A stretch of DNA of 64,000 nucleotides, from the NCBI GenBank assembly GCA_965229095.1, contig OZ245855.1, forward strand, positions 3,286,001 to 3,350,000, read 5' to 3'. Positions 8,164 to 17,071 of this stretch are shown piece by piece. The notes under the pieces are model-generated. The model was given only the letters and a program-made list of their open reading frames with translations, was not told the origin of the DNA and ran no database searches. Every line of letters starts with the position of its first letter. Position 1 is the stretch's first letter. The position numbers were made by a program, and so were the translations under genes. The stretch is from Taibaiella sp965229095. Its GTDB lineage: Bacteria; Bacteroidota; Bacteroidia; Chitinophagales; Chitinophagaceae.

Positions 8164-9642
8164 CTAATAAGCTTTGGCAAACAACACGCGTTCCTTCGAA
8201 GGCTTCCCGGTAAGGATGCATTGTCCCGCCTCCTGCTCATTATTCAATGGTATACAACGTATCGTAGCTTTTGTTTTAGTCTTGATCAGCTCTTCGGTTT
8301 CAGGTGTACCATCCCAATGCGCTGCGATAAAGCCACCTTTTGTTTCCAGGGTCGATACAAACTCATCCCAGGTATTTACGGCTGTAATATGGCTATCCCG
8401 GAAATTTTTCGCCTTTTCGTACATAGCAGATTGTATTTCCTGCAACAGAGCATCTACATAACCGGTAATGCCGTCAAGGCTTACAGTGTTCTTCTCCTTG
8501 GTATCCCTGCGGGCCACTTCGGCCTGGTTATTTTCAATATCCCTTAATCCTAAAGCAATACGTACCGGTACTCCCTGCAGCTCGTACTGGGCAAATTTCC
8601 AGCCTGGACGGGTACTGTCATCCTGGTCGTACTTAACCGATATACCTTTGGCTTTCAGCTCTTTAACAATGCTTGAAGCACGTTCGTCGATGGTAGGTTT
8701 CGACTCGGCGCCCTTGTAGATCGGTACAATCACCACCTGCAAAGGAGCGATCTTCGGAGGCAATATCAGCCCGCTATCGTCGCTATGCGCCATCACCAGG
8801 GCCCCGATGAGACGGGTGCTTACCCCCCAGCTCGTAGCCCATACATAATCCAGCTTATTGTCTTTATCGGCAAACTTCACGTCAAAAGCCTTGGCAAAAT
8901 TCTGCCCCAGGAAGTGCGAAGTGCCCGCCTGCAAGGCCTTACCATCCTGCATCAGGGCTTCGATACAGTAAGTATCCTCAGCGCCGGCAAAGCGCTCATT
9001 GGCCGATTTAACCCCTTTAATCACCGGCATGGCCATATACTCTTCTGCAAAAGTGGCGTACACTTCCAGCATTTTTGTTGTTTCTTCAAGCGCTTCTTCT
9101 TTGGAGGCATGCGCCGTATGCCCTTCCTGCCACAGGAACTCGGCCGTACGCAGGAACAAACGGGTACGCATTTCCCAACGCACCACGTTGGCCCATTGAT
9201 TGATGAGGATAGGCAGGTCGCGGTATGATTGTATCCAGCCTTTATAGGTGTTCCAGATAATGGCTTCGGATGTAGGCCGTACAACCAGCTCCTCTTCCAG
9301 CTTGGCTTCGGGATCTACGATGAGCTTCCCTTTGTTTTCCGGATCCGTTTTGAGCCTGTAGTGGGTCACTACAGCACATTCCTTGGCAAAACCTTCCGCA
9401 TTTTTTTCCTCTGCCTCAAACAGGCTCTTGGGAACGAATAAAGGGAAATAAGCATTCTGATGACCCGTTTCCTTGAACATCCGGTCCAGTACGTCGCGCA
9501 TATTTTCCCACAAAGCAAAACCGTAAGGCTTAATGACCATACATCCCCTTACTGCGGAATAATCGGCCAGTTCCCCTTTTAAAATCAGATCGTTATACCA
9601 CTGGGAATAATCCTGTTCCCGGCTTGTAATTTCTTTGCTCAT
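8164..9642 (-). CDS. proS: Proline--tRNA ligase (type 3, archaeal/eukaryotic-like)
   Basis: Charges tRNA(Pro) with proline in the cytoplasm. At 492 aa and lacking the long editing insertion of bacterial-type enzymes, this is the short type 3 ProRS common in Bacteroidota. Class II synthetase motifs are visible: motif 1 region (GCMVIKPYGFALWENMRDVLDRMF), motif 2 (LPILINQWANVVRWEMRTRLFLRTAEFLWQEGH) and motif 3 (WATSWGVSTRLIGALVMAHSDDSGLILPP). The anticodon-binding domain starts near VVIVPIYKG. ATG at 9642 fits the family start MSKEITSREQDYSQWYNDL. It is transcribed alone, divergently from the 9797 gene. Confidence 0.96.
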   Translation of the reverse strand: MSKEITSREQDYSQWYNDLILKGELADYSAVRGCMVIKPYGFALWENMRDVLDRMFKETGHQNAYFPLFVPKSLFEAEEKNAEGFAKECAVVTHYRLKTDPENKGKLIVDPEAKLEEELVVRPTSEAIIWNTYKGWIQSYRDLPILINQWANVVRWEMRTRLFLRTAEFLWQEGHTAHASKEEALEETTKMLEVYATFAEEYMAMPVIKGVKSANERFAGAEDTYCIEALMQDGKALQAGTSHFLGQNFAKAFDVKFADKDNKLDYVWATSWGVSTRLIGALVMAHSDDSGLILPPKIAPLQVVIVPIYKGAESKPTIDERASSIVKELKAKGISVKYDQDDSTRPGWKFAQYELQGVPVRIALGLRDIENNQAEVARRDTKEKNTVSLDGITGYVDALLQEIQSAMYEKAKNFRDSHITAVNTWDEFVSTLETKGGFIAAHWDGTPETEELIKTKTKATIRCIPLNNEQEAGQCILTGKPSKERVLFAKAY

Positions 9643-9709
9643 GCAATTAAACCTTATTGATTAGTTAATGTCTATATACTTATATAAGAAGTGAGATTCC
9701 GAATTGCCG

Positions 9710-9726
9710 CAAATGTAGTATTTTTG
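9710..9726. promoter_or_regulatory. Divergent promoters of proS and the 9797 gene
   Basis: Two -7 elements sit back to back: TACATTTG on the minus strand (9717-9710, toward proS) and TATTTTTG on the plus strand (9719-9726, toward 9797). Only one base separates them, so polymerase binding at one site should interfere with the other. The -33 elements are not clear. Confidence 0.45.
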
Positions 9727-9796
9727 AGTGCAAAGACGCTATAAGACCGGACATTCTGTCTGTTTTTTATAAAAACAATATTAAGAACTTCAAAAT

Positions 9797-11053
9797 ATGC
9801 TCGAAATGAAACGGTTATTTTATGCCGGCCTTGTAATGGCGCTGTTTTCAGGCACTGCCGCATTTGCCCAAAACAATGGCGGCTATGTGGATGATGTCTA
9901 TTACAACGGATCCCAGGCACAGCAAGACGCAAAGGCTGATGCGAAGAAGCAGAAGAAACAGCAAACCCAACAGCAGCAGGGCGATGCCGATTACTATAAC
10001 AGCTCAACCGGCAGCAACGATGGTTACAATACCAACGGCAATGCACAGGTCTATAATAATTCCTACGGCAACGAGGACGATACTTACATCGACTACGACG
10101 ACGATTCCTATACTTCCCGGATACGCCGTTTCTACTACCCTATGGCCAGCGTTGGCTATTGGGGTAGCGTGTATAGTCCTTTCTGGTACGACCCCTTCTA
10201 CAGTAATCCCTACTATGGCTGGGGTGGCTGGTACACTCCCGGTTTCAGCATAGGATTCGGCTGGGGCGGTGGTCCTTACTGGAACAATTGCTGGGGTATG
10301 AATACCTGGTATGGTTACGGTGGCTTCTCTTCCTGGTACGCTCCCTTCTGGGGCGGTGGTTTCTATGGCGGATGGGGTGGCTATGGCGGCGGCTACTGGA
10401 ACGGCTATTATGCCGGACTGTATGACGGCGGCAGGTACAACGGCCGCTATGGCAGAGGTACCGTAAACTACGGCCCCCGTGGTTCGGGTGCAGGCATGAT
10501 GTCTTCCGGCGCTTATGGCAGAAGTAACGGTATGCGTGCAGTCAACGGCGGCAACATGGTAGCGCCTATGAACGGCCGCAATGGCGGCAGGACACTGAAC
10601 GCCAACAGTGCCAACATGAACAACGTACGCGGCAACGGCAATACCATGCAGGTTGACGGCCAACGTTCAGCAGGCAACCGTGGTATAACTCCGGGCAGGA
10701 GCAATGATGCGATAAGGTTTAATAACAACGACCGTACTATGGAAGTAAACCAATCGGCAGGCGGATCCAGGCAGCAGCAAATGCAGGAAGCACCTTCCCG
10801 TCGCGGCGGCTTCTTTGGCAACGTGTTCCGCGGTAATTCCGAAAACATGGAACGCAGCAACAATGTGAACATGGAGCGCGCGCAACCATCACGCAGCTTC
10901 AACAATGGCAATATGGAACGCAGTCAGCCTTCCCGCAGTTTCAGCAATCCTACACCTTCCCGTAGCTTCAGCGCCCCCAGTGGCGGTGGCCGTAGCAGTG
11001 GTTTCGGCGGCGGTGGTGGCGGAGGAGCCAGGATGGGCGGCGGCCGCAGATAA
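9797..11053 (+). CDS. Secreted Gly/Tyr/Trp/Asn-rich low-complexity protein
   Basis: I do not recognise the function. The 418-aa product has a signal peptide (KRLFYAGLVMALFSGTAAFAQ); the ATG codons at 9797 and 9806 are both usable. Residues about 35-60 are Lys/Gln-rich. Residues about 60-105 are Asp/Asn/Tyr-rich and acidic (YIDYDDDSYTS). Residues about 110-220 are extremely aromatic and glycine-rich (SPFWYDPFYSNPYYGWGGWY). The remainder is Asn/Gly/Arg/Ser-rich with repeated units such as NMERSQPSRSF and ends in GGGGGGARMGGGRR. Such low-complexity secreted proteins are often seen in Bacteroidota but have no assigned role; a surface, matrix or adhesive function is a guess. It has its own promoter and a strong terminator. 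Confidence 0.75.
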   Translation: MLEMKRLFYAGLVMALFSGTAAFAQNNGGYVDDVYYNGSQAQQDAKADAKKQKKQQTQQQQGDADYYNSSTGSNDGYNTNGNAQVYNNSYGNEDDTYIDYDDDSYTSRIRRFYYPMASVGYWGSVYSPFWYDPFYSNPYYGWGGWYTPGFSIGFGWGGGPYWNNCWGMNTWYGYGGFSSWYAPFWGGGFYGGWGGYGGGYWNGYYAGLYDGGRYNGRYGRGTVNYGPRGSGAGMMSSGAYGRSNGMRAVNGGNMVAPMNGRNGGRTLNANSANMNNVRGNGNTMQVDGQRSAGNRGITPGRSNDAIRFNNNDRTMEVNQSAGGSRQQQMQEAPSRRGGFFGNVFRGNSENMERSNNVNMERAQPSRSFNNGNMERSQPSRSFSNPTPSRSFSAPSGGGRSSGFGGGGGGGARMGGGRR

Positions 11054-11071
11054 AAGCACACAACATTTTTC

Positions 11072-11105
11072 AAAAATACCACGCCGCAAGCGTGGTATTT
11101 TTTTT
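11072..11105 (+). terminator. Rho-independent terminator of the 9797 gene
   Basis: A 13-bp stem, 11072-11084 with 11090-11102, core TACCACGC/GCGTGGTA, has a 5-nt loop (CGCAA) and a T-run to 11105. Confidence 0.9.
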
Positions 11106-11176
11106 ACCATCGGCCCCAAAAGGACATACCAGAAGTAACGATAAGACAATCAAGGCCTTCAGAAAAATTTCAATGT

Positions 11177-11198
11177 TTATCCACAGAAGTGTGGATAT
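11177..11198. promoter_or_regulatory. Inverted pair of DnaA-box-like sites upstream of nrdJ
   Basis: TTATCCACA at 11177-11185 is a perfect match to the DnaA-box consensus. Four bases later TGTGGATAT (11190-11198) is the inverse, ATATCCACA, with one change. The arms TATCCACA/TGTGGATA are perfect. The site lies about 30 bp upstream of the probable nrdJ -7 element. Confidence 0.45.
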
Positions 11199-11227
11199 AA
11201 AAACCCGGGATTCCTTCCTGGCGGCGG

Positions 11228-11235
11228 TATCTTCG
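11228..11235 (+). promoter_or_regulatory. Possible nrdJ promoter, -7 element
   Basis: TATCTTCG differs from TAnnTTTG at one position and lies 44 bp before the nrdJ ATG. The -33 element is not evident. Confidence 0.3.
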
Positions 11236-11279
11236 TTAGGTCTTCACAACTGAATCATCGCTGTTAAAAATAGTTCCCC

Positions 11280-14200
11280 ATGAGCAAAAACAAAACAAAT
11301 CAAAAAGGTAGTGGTTTAGCCTTCGAACGCCAGTACACCCGCGAAGGCGTTCCCGTTTTTGACCTTTTCGAATACGACTACCGTACCTCGGTGATCCGGA
11401 ACCCTAACGGAGAAAAAGTATTTGAAATGACGGATGTGGAAGTCCCCCGTCATTGGTCTCAGATCGCTACCGATATCCTGGCGCAAAAATATTTCAGGAA
11501 AGCAGGCGTACCCCAGGCCGATGGCAGCCTGGGCAGAGAAAGCTCCATTAAGCAGGTAGCGCACCGCCTTGCCGATTGCTGGCGGAGCTGGGGCCAAAAA
11601 TATGGTTACTTTGCTTCGGAGCAGGACGCAGCCATTTTCTACGATGAGCTGGTATACAGTATTCTCCAGCAAAGCTGTGCCCCCAATTCTCCCCAATGGT
11701 TCAACACCGGCCTGTACAACAGCTATGGTATCGATGGCAAGGCACAAGGCCATTTTTTCGTAGACCCGCTTACCGGCAAGCTGGAACGTTCGACCAATGC
11801 TTATGAACGCCCTCAGCCACATGCCTGCTTCATCCTGAGCGTAGAAGATGACCTGGTAAATGCAGGTGGTATCATGGACCTGTGGACACGCGAAGCCCGT
11901 ATCTTTAAATACGGCAGCGGCGTAGGCACCAATTATTCCAATATTCGTGCCGAAGGGGAAAAGCTGAGTGGCGGCGGTACTTCCAGCGGTTTGATGAGTT
12001 TTCTCAAAATAGGCGACCGTGCCGCAGGAGCCATCAAAAGCGGCGGTACTACCCGCAGGGCCGCCAAAATGGTTTGCCTCGACCTCGATCATCCCGAGGT
12101 GATCGACTTCATAGACTGGAAAGTAGAAGAGGAGAAGAAAGTAGCTGCCCTGATCGCTGCAGGCTATGCTTCGGATTATGAAGGAGAGGCCTACAAAACG
12201 GTTTCGGGACAGAATTCCAATAATTCCGTAAGAGTGCCCAATGCTTTCTTCCACCGCCTTATCAATAATGAAGACTGGGCGCTGACGGCCCGTACGGACG
12301 GCCGTGTAATGCGTACCATCCCCGCTAAGGAAATGTGGGAGAAGATCGCTTATGCCGCCTGGCGCTGCGCCGATCCCGGCACCCAATACAATACCATCAT
12401 CAACGAATGGCATACCTGCCCCGAAGGCGGCCCTATACGTGCTTCCAATCCCTGCAGCGAGTACATGTTCCTCGACAATACCGCCTGCAACCTCGCCTCG
12501 CTCAACCTGCGCCGCTTCTTCGACGAAGAGCAGAGCATTTTTGACGTGCAGGGCTTCGAGTATATGGTGCGGCTGTGGACAGTAGTGCTGGAGATATCGG
12601 TGCTGATGGCGCAATTCCCATCTCCCGAAGTAGCGCAGCTCAGCTACGATTACCGTACGCTGGGACTGGGCTATGCCAACCTGGGCTCGATGCTGATGGT
12701 AAGCGGCATTGCTTACGACAGCGAAGAAGCAAGGGCGGTTGCCGGTGCGATTACCGCCATCATGAATGGGGTGGCCTACAAAACCTCCGCCGAGATGGCA
12801 CAGCACCTGGGTGCATTTTCCCGGTACGAAGAAAACAAAAAACATATGCTGCGCGTAATGCGCAACCATCGCGCTGCCGCTTATGATGCTTCCGATGCCT
12901 ATGAAGGCCTGGAAATAAAACCAATGGGCATCAATGCCCGTTATTGTCCCGACTACCTGCTTACTGCTGCTACCAAAGCCTGGGACGAGGCCGTACAGAT
13001 GGGAGAACAACATGGCTACCGCAATGCCCAGGCTACGGTTATTGCTCCTACAGGCACCATTGGCCTGGTAATGGATTGCGATACTACCGGCGTAGAGCCC
13101 GACTTTGCTTTGGTGAAATTCAAAAAACTTTCGGGCGGCGGGTATTTCAAGATCATCAACCAATCTATTCCCACTGCGTTAAAAAAGCTGGGCTACAAAC
13201 CCGAAGAGGCCGACGCTATCGTGAAGTATGCCAAAGGCCACGGGACCTTTGCCGGCGCACCGTTTATCAATCACCAATCTTTAAGTGAGAAGGGCTTTAT
13301 CGCCGATGAGCTCAAGAAGCTGGACACTGCGGTAGAAAGCGCTTTCGAGATCGGCTTCGTATTCAATGCCTATACCCTGGGCGAAGAATGCCTGCAGCGC
13401 CTGGGCTTTAAACCCGAACAATACTTCGATTACAACTTCAACCTGCTGGAAGCCCTGGGCTTTACCGACCAGGAAATAGATGCAGCCAACGATTATGTAT
13501 GCGGCACCATGATGATCGAAGGAGCGCCTCATCTTAAAGAAGAGCACCTGCCGGTATTTGACTGCGCCAATAAATGCGGTAAAAAAGGAGAACGTTATAT
13601 CCACGCCCACGGCCATATCCGGATGATGGCGGCTACACAGCCTTTCATCAGCGGCGCTATTTCCAAAACCATCAACCTGCCCAACGAAGCTTCCGTAGAA
13701 GAGATCAAGGACTGCTATTTCCTGAGCTGGGAACTGGGCATTAAAGCTTGCGCCCTATATCGTGATGGTTCCAAGCTCAGCCAGCCGTTGAGCAACAAAA
13801 GCGACAAAAAGAAGAAGGACGAAAGCACGGAAGCGGTTACGGCCACACAGGAAAGCAATATTGTGGACATGAGTAAGCTCACAGTGGAAGAGCTATTGGA
13901 AGAGGTAAATAAAAGGGTGCAAGCCAGCCCCGATACACAATTGAAGCGTCAGCTCTCCCGCATCGTGGAACGTAAGACTTTGCCCGCCAAACGCCGCGGT
14001 TATACCTACAAGGCCAAAGTAGGCGGGCAGCCTTTGTTCCTGCGCACCGGCGAATATGGCGATGGCACCCTGGGCGAGATCTTTATCGATATGGCCAAAG
14101 AAGGGGCCACGATGAGGAGCCTGCTGAACAGCTTTGCCATAGCGGTTTCTGTGGGCATGCAGTATGGCGTGCCGCTTGAAGAATATGTAGATAAATTTAT

Positions 14201-14594
14201 CTTTACCCGCTTCGAGCCAAGTGGTATCGTAGAGCATCCGAATATCAAGACCGCCACCTCCGTACTGGACTTTGTATTCCGCGCACTGGCTTACGAATAC
14301 CTGGACCGCGACGACCTGGTACATGTGGTGGATGAGGAAAAGCTGCCCCACCAAAGCGACAATGATGCCCAACAGCAATTATCACAGGTACGGATCACTG
14401 CGCCACAACCTTCGCTGGTACCGCAAAAACAAAAGTCCATAGTACCGAAACCTGTGGCTACCGAAGCCGAAACCAAGAAGCTGATGGGTACCAGCGCTGA
14501 CGCACCGGCCTGCAGCAATTGCGGCAATATCACCTTACGTAACGGCACTTGCTATATGTGCCCTAATTGCGGCACCACTACAGGTTGCAGCTAA
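11280..14594 (+). CDS. nrdJ: Adenosylcobalamin-dependent (class II) ribonucleoside-diphosphate reductase
   Basis: Reduces ribonucleotides to deoxyribonucleotides using a coenzyme B12 radical, independent of oxygen. The 1104-aa length is normal for the long B12-dependent form. The catalytic core shows CAPNSPQWFNTG (Cys133, one of the redox pair), the active-site signature NPCSE (390-394, with the thiyl Cys392 and Glu394), and the second redox cysteine in NTACNLASLN. Residues 690-780 carry the barrel end, including CGTMMIEGAPHLKEEHLPVFDCANKCG. The C-terminal ~110 residues include a zinc ribbon, CSNCGNITLRNGTCYMC and PNCG, plus the terminal Cys. A Lys-rich linker sits near residue 840. There is no NrdR box or cobalamin riboswitch upstream, but a DnaA-box palindrome is present. 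Confidence 0.97.
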   Translation: MSKNKTNQKGSGLAFERQYTREGVPVFDLFEYDYRTSVIRNPNGEKVFEMTDVEVPRHWSQIATDILAQKYFRKAGVPQADGSLGRESSIKQVAHRLADCWRSWGQKYGYFASEQDAAIFYDELVYSILQQSCAPNSPQWFNTGLYNSYGIDGKAQGHFFVDPLTGKLERSTNAYERPQPHACFILSVEDDLVNAGGIMDLWTREARIFKYGSGVGTNYSNIRAEGEKLSGGGTSSGLMSFLKIGDRAAGAIKSGGTTRRAAKMVCLDLDHPEVIDFIDWKVEEEKKVAALIAAGYASDYEGEAYKTVSGQNSNNSVRVPNAFFHRLINNEDWALTARTDGRVMRTIPAKEMWEKIAYAAWRCADPGTQYNTIINEWHTCPEGGPIRASNPCSEYMFLDNTACNLASLNLRRFFDEEQSIFDVQGFEYMVRLWTVVLEISVLMAQFPSPEVAQLSYDYRTLGLGYANLGSMLMVSGIAYDSEEARAVAGAITAIMNGVAYKTSAEMAQHLGAFSRYEENKKHMLRVMRNHRAAAYDASDAYEGLEIKPMGINARYCPDYLLTAATKAWDEAVQMGEQHGYRNAQATVIAPTGTIGLVMDCDTTGVEPDFALVKFKKLSGGGYFKIINQSIPTALKKLGYKPEEADAIVKYAKGHGTFAGAPFINHQSLSEKGFIADELKKLDTAVESAFEIGFVFNAYTLGEECLQRLGFKPEQYFDYNFNLLEALGFTDQEIDAANDYVCGTMMIEGAPHLKEEHLPVFDCANKCGKKGERYIHAHGHIRMMAATQPFISGAISKTINLPNEASVEEIKDCYFLSWELGIKACALYRDGSKLSQPLSNKSDKKKKDESTEAVTATQESNIVDMSKLTVEELLEEVNKRVQASPDTQLKRQLSRIVERKTLPAKRRGYTYKAKVGGQPLFLRTGEYGDGTLGEIFIDMAKEGATMRSLLNSFAIAVSVGMQYGVPLEEYVDKFIFTRFEPSGIVEHPNIKTATSVLDFVFRALAYEYLDRDDLVHVVDEEKLPHQSDNDAQQQLSQVRITAPQPSLVPQKQKSIVPKPVATEAETKKLMGTSADAPACSNCGNITLRNGTCYMCPNCGTTTGCS

Positions 14595-14629
14595 AAGATA
14601 CGTTTAGTTTGGTTGTTTTAAAATTAGAT

Positions 14630-14655
14630 AAAGGCGCTCTTTCCAGGGCGCCTTT
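14630..14655 (+). terminator. Probable terminator of nrdJ
   Basis: AAAGGCGC (14630-14637) pairs with GCGCCTTT (14648-14655) across a 10-nt loop. The T-run is short (TTTCCGTT), so termination may be moderate. The hairpin lies in the convergent gap with the permease gene. Confidence 0.6.
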
Positions 14656-14680
14656 CCGTTATAGCTACAACTAAAGTGTG

Positions 14681-16450
14681 TTACTTATTACCTCCTGCCT
14701 TGCTTAGTTTGCTATTCTTATAGCCATACAGGAAATAGACAACAAGCCCGAGGATCAGCCAGCCGATAAACCAGACCCAGTTGCTCCTGCTCATGCCAGT
14801 TAAGAGATAAGAACAGGTAATGACACCCATAAGCGGGATCAGGGAATATTTACGGATGATGGTAAGCAGGGAGAGCACAATAGCAAAGACCCAGAAAATG
14901 ATCAGGGATACCTGCGGCGTGGCAATATCCCAGAAGCTGAGCTTACCGGCCGTATAGTCGGCATTGGCCGAATAGTCGAAGTTGAACAGATCGATAAAAT
15001 AAGTGCGGGACAACAAGCAGGCTGTAACGATAGCAGCGGCCACGATTACCGGGAAAATAACCTGGCCATTGATATAAGGCAGTTGAAAACGGCCCTCTAC
15101 TTTTTCCTTCCGGGGTATAAGCAATACGCCACCGCATACCAGCACGAAGGCAAACAAAGTAGCGATACTGGTAAAGTCAAGTACAAAGGTTTTATCGGTA
15201 AAAATAATCGGTATACCCACCACCAGGCCGGTAACGATCGTCGAAAAGGAAGGCGTTTTAAATTTAGGATGAATACGCTGAAACACTTGCGGCAAAAGGC
15301 CATCCCGGCTCATGCTCATCCAGATGCGTGGCTGCCCCATCTGGAAAACCAGCAATACGCTTGTCATGGCAACAACGGCAGTAATCGCTACGAAAAATTG
15401 CATCCAGCCCACATTCAGGTTGGCCGGTTCAAAGATAAAAGCCAATGGATCGCCCACCCCGTCGAAGTTGCGGTAATTCACAGCTCCGGTAAGCACAAGG
15501 GTAAGCAGGATATAAATGATAGTGCAGATTACCAGCGACAACAACATACCCCTGGGCAGGTCCCGTTGCGGGTTCTTACTTTCTTCCGCCAGCACGCTTA
15601 CGGCATCGAAACCGATATAGGCAAAAAACACACCGCTTACCGCCATCATGACCGCGCCAAAACCATTGGGCATAAAAGAACGGTTGCCGGAATCGCCGGG
15701 GGGCGTCCAGTTGTGCGTAAGATCATTAGAGAAAACAAGATATCCCCCTACCACAATGATCAGCAAAACCACCGCCAGTTTCAGCACCACCATCAGGTTG
15801 CTGAAATTCCGGCTTTCCTTAACGCCTATAAATACCAGGTAAGTAATAAGCACATTGATAATAAGCGCGGGCACATCCAGTATGATCCTTAACCCGCCCA
15901 CAACAGGAGCAGTTCTCCAGGCTTCCAGTATCTCCTGGTTAGTGCTGCCTCCGTTTACGGCATGCTTAGCCTCCATATAGCTGGTGCTCAGGTAAGCCGG
16001 TATATGGATATGCATTTTGCCCAGCAGGGAAGTAAAGTAATCGCTCCAACTATATGCCACGTATATATTGCCGATAGAATACTCCATGATCAGCGCCCAG
16101 CCTATCATCCAGGCAAAGAGCTCGCCAAAGCTCGCATAAGAATAAGTATAGGCGCTGCCTGCTACCGGGATACGGCTGGCAAATTCCGAATAACAAAACG
16201 CAGTAAAGGCGCAGGCTATCGCCGTGATCACGAACAACACCACGACTCCGGGACCACCATGAAAGATAGCGCCGCCCAGGCTGCTGAAGCTTCCGGCCCC
16301 CAGGATAGCCGCAATACCGAAGAAGGTAAGGTCCTTTACGGTAAGCACCCTTTTTAGCCCCGCGCCATGTCCTTCGGTATCGCCCAGGCCCGTTTCGGCA
16401 TCTTTTAATATGGTCGAGATAGATTTTTTCCGGAATAGGGAACTGCTCAT
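14681..16450 (-). CDS. APC-family amino acid permease (cationic amino acid transporter type)
   Basis: Inner-membrane secondary transporter for amino acids, 589 aa with 12 or more hydrophobic segments. The opening LTVKDLTFFGIAAILGAGSFSSLGGAIFHGGPGVVVLFVI contains the APC helix 1 motif, here with GAGSFSS where most members have GAGIF. SEFASRIPVAGSAYTYSYASFGELFAWMIGWALIMEY is the conserved helix 2-3 region, and GFDAVSVLAEESKNPQRDLPRGML is the conserved loop after helix 6. The closest known groups are the CAT/YfnA-like permeases; the substrate cannot be read from sequence. It ends with a Lys-rich cytoplasmic tail (YGYKNSKLSKAGGNK). ATG at 16450 is the natural start. A terminator upstream separates it from the RDD gene. 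Confidence 0.88.
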   Translation of the reverse strand: MSSSLFRKKSISTILKDAETGLGDTEGHGAGLKRVLTVKDLTFFGIAAILGAGSFSSLGGAIFHGGPGVVVLFVITAIACAFTAFCYSEFASRIPVAGSAYTYSYASFGELFAWMIGWALIMEYSIGNIYVAYSWSDYFTSLLGKMHIHIPAYLSTSYMEAKHAVNGGSTNQEILEAWRTAPVVGGLRIILDVPALIINVLITYLVFIGVKESRNFSNLMVVLKLAVVLLIIVVGGYLVFSNDLTHNWTPPGDSGNRSFMPNGFGAVMMAVSGVFFAYIGFDAVSVLAEESKNPQRDLPRGMLLSLVICTIIYILLTLVLTGAVNYRNFDGVGDPLAFIFEPANLNVGWMQFFVAITAVVAMTSVLLVFQMGQPRIWMSMSRDGLLPQVFQRIHPKFKTPSFSTIVTGLVVGIPIIFTDKTFVLDFTSIATLFAFVLVCGGVLLIPRKEKVEGRFQLPYINGQVIFPVIVAAAIVTACLLSRTYFIDLFNFDYSANADYTAGKLSFWDIATPQVSLIIFWVFAIVLSLLTIIRKYSLIPLMGVITCSYLLTGMSRSNWVWFIGWLILGLVVYFLYGYKNSKLSKAGGNK

Positions 16451-16470
16451 GTAACGATAAATTAGAGACT

Positions 16471-16517
16471 AAAAATAGAAAAAGAAGTTTCAATTATGCA
16501 CAATTGAAACTTCTTTT
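16471..16517 (-). terminator. Terminator of the RDD-protein gene
   Basis: A perfect 16-bp stem, AAAAGAAGTTTCAATT (16480-16495) with its complement at 16502-16517, has a 6-nt loop. On the minus strand a T-rich tail runs to 16471. Confidence 0.85.
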
Positions 16518-16541
16518 CGAAGCAGACAAACAAGGCTGCCA

Positions 16542-17003
16542 TTAATATTTGCGGTTATGAAGCACCAATGTACCCGCCATCTTATCATGCAGGGTTTGGT
16601 TTTTATCATCCCAGAGCATCATCAGATAACCGATGAACAGGATAAAGGTCGAAATTATTTTACCGAAGTGGCGGCCGGTAGCCCTTCCAAAGGATATCCT
16701 GTTGCCTCCAAGATCGCTCACCTTAATGCCCATGGCTCTCTTGCCGATAGTAGCTTGTGTAGCAGCACTTTCCTGTAAAGCATAGTAGAGCCAACCTACT
16801 ACCAACTGTGTAAGCGAGCTGACAGGGTTAAAAGGAGTACCCATAAATTTCCCGTAATAGGAACCGCCGCCAAAAAGAAAGGAGATAAAGAAATTAAGGA
16901 CCATCAGGATAAGGCCGTCAATAAAAGCGGCCCCAAACCGCTCCCAGAAAGTAGCATAAGTCACCGTTTTTTCCGGAAAGATACCGGTGTAGTCTTCTTG
17001 CAT
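16542..17003 (-). CDS. RDD family membrane protein
   Basis: A 153-aa inner-membrane protein of the RDD family (named for conserved Arg-Asp-Asp). The first helix begins FWERFGAAFIDGLILMVLNFFISFLFGG, with R and D in the expected places. A later segment reads TIGKRAMGIKVSDLGGNRISFGRATGRHFGKIIS, the hallmark of the family. LFIGYLMMLWDDKNQTLHDKMAGTLV near the end holds the final Asp residues. Proposed roles for RDD proteins include ion or small-molecule transport; none can be assigned here. A TATATTTG element at 17020-17027 (minus strand) lies about 17 bp before the ATG, giving a very short leader. The strong terminator at 16471-16517 makes it a single-gene unit. Confidence 0.88.
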   Translation of the reverse strand: MQEDYTGIFPEKTVTYATFWERFGAAFIDGLILMVLNFFISFLFGGGSYYGKFMGTPFNPVSSLTQLVVGWLYYALQESAATQATIGKRAMGIKVSDLGGNRISFGRATGRHFGKIISTFILFIGYLMMLWDDKNQTLHDKMAGTLVLHNRKY

Positions 17004-17071
17004 AAAGCCATTTTGCCTGCAAATATACTGTAGCAGTACCTAATACAAGTGACCTTTTAGCCGGGCGGCCA

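Noticed and set aside
11177..11198. Replication origin from DnaA boxes
   Set aside because: Only two boxes, no AT-rich unwinding region, and no dnaA, dnaN or gidA nearby.
11106..11279. Possible cobalamin riboswitch before nrdJ
   Set aside because: The leader is too short and lacks the B12-box (GCCACTG-like) and the conserved folds; only the DnaA-like palindrome stands out.
11316..13163. A 615-codon open frame antisense to nrdJ
   Set aside because: It lies wholly opposite the ribonucleotide reductase core, has no domain or signal peptide and reflects the high-GC codon pattern of nrdJ.
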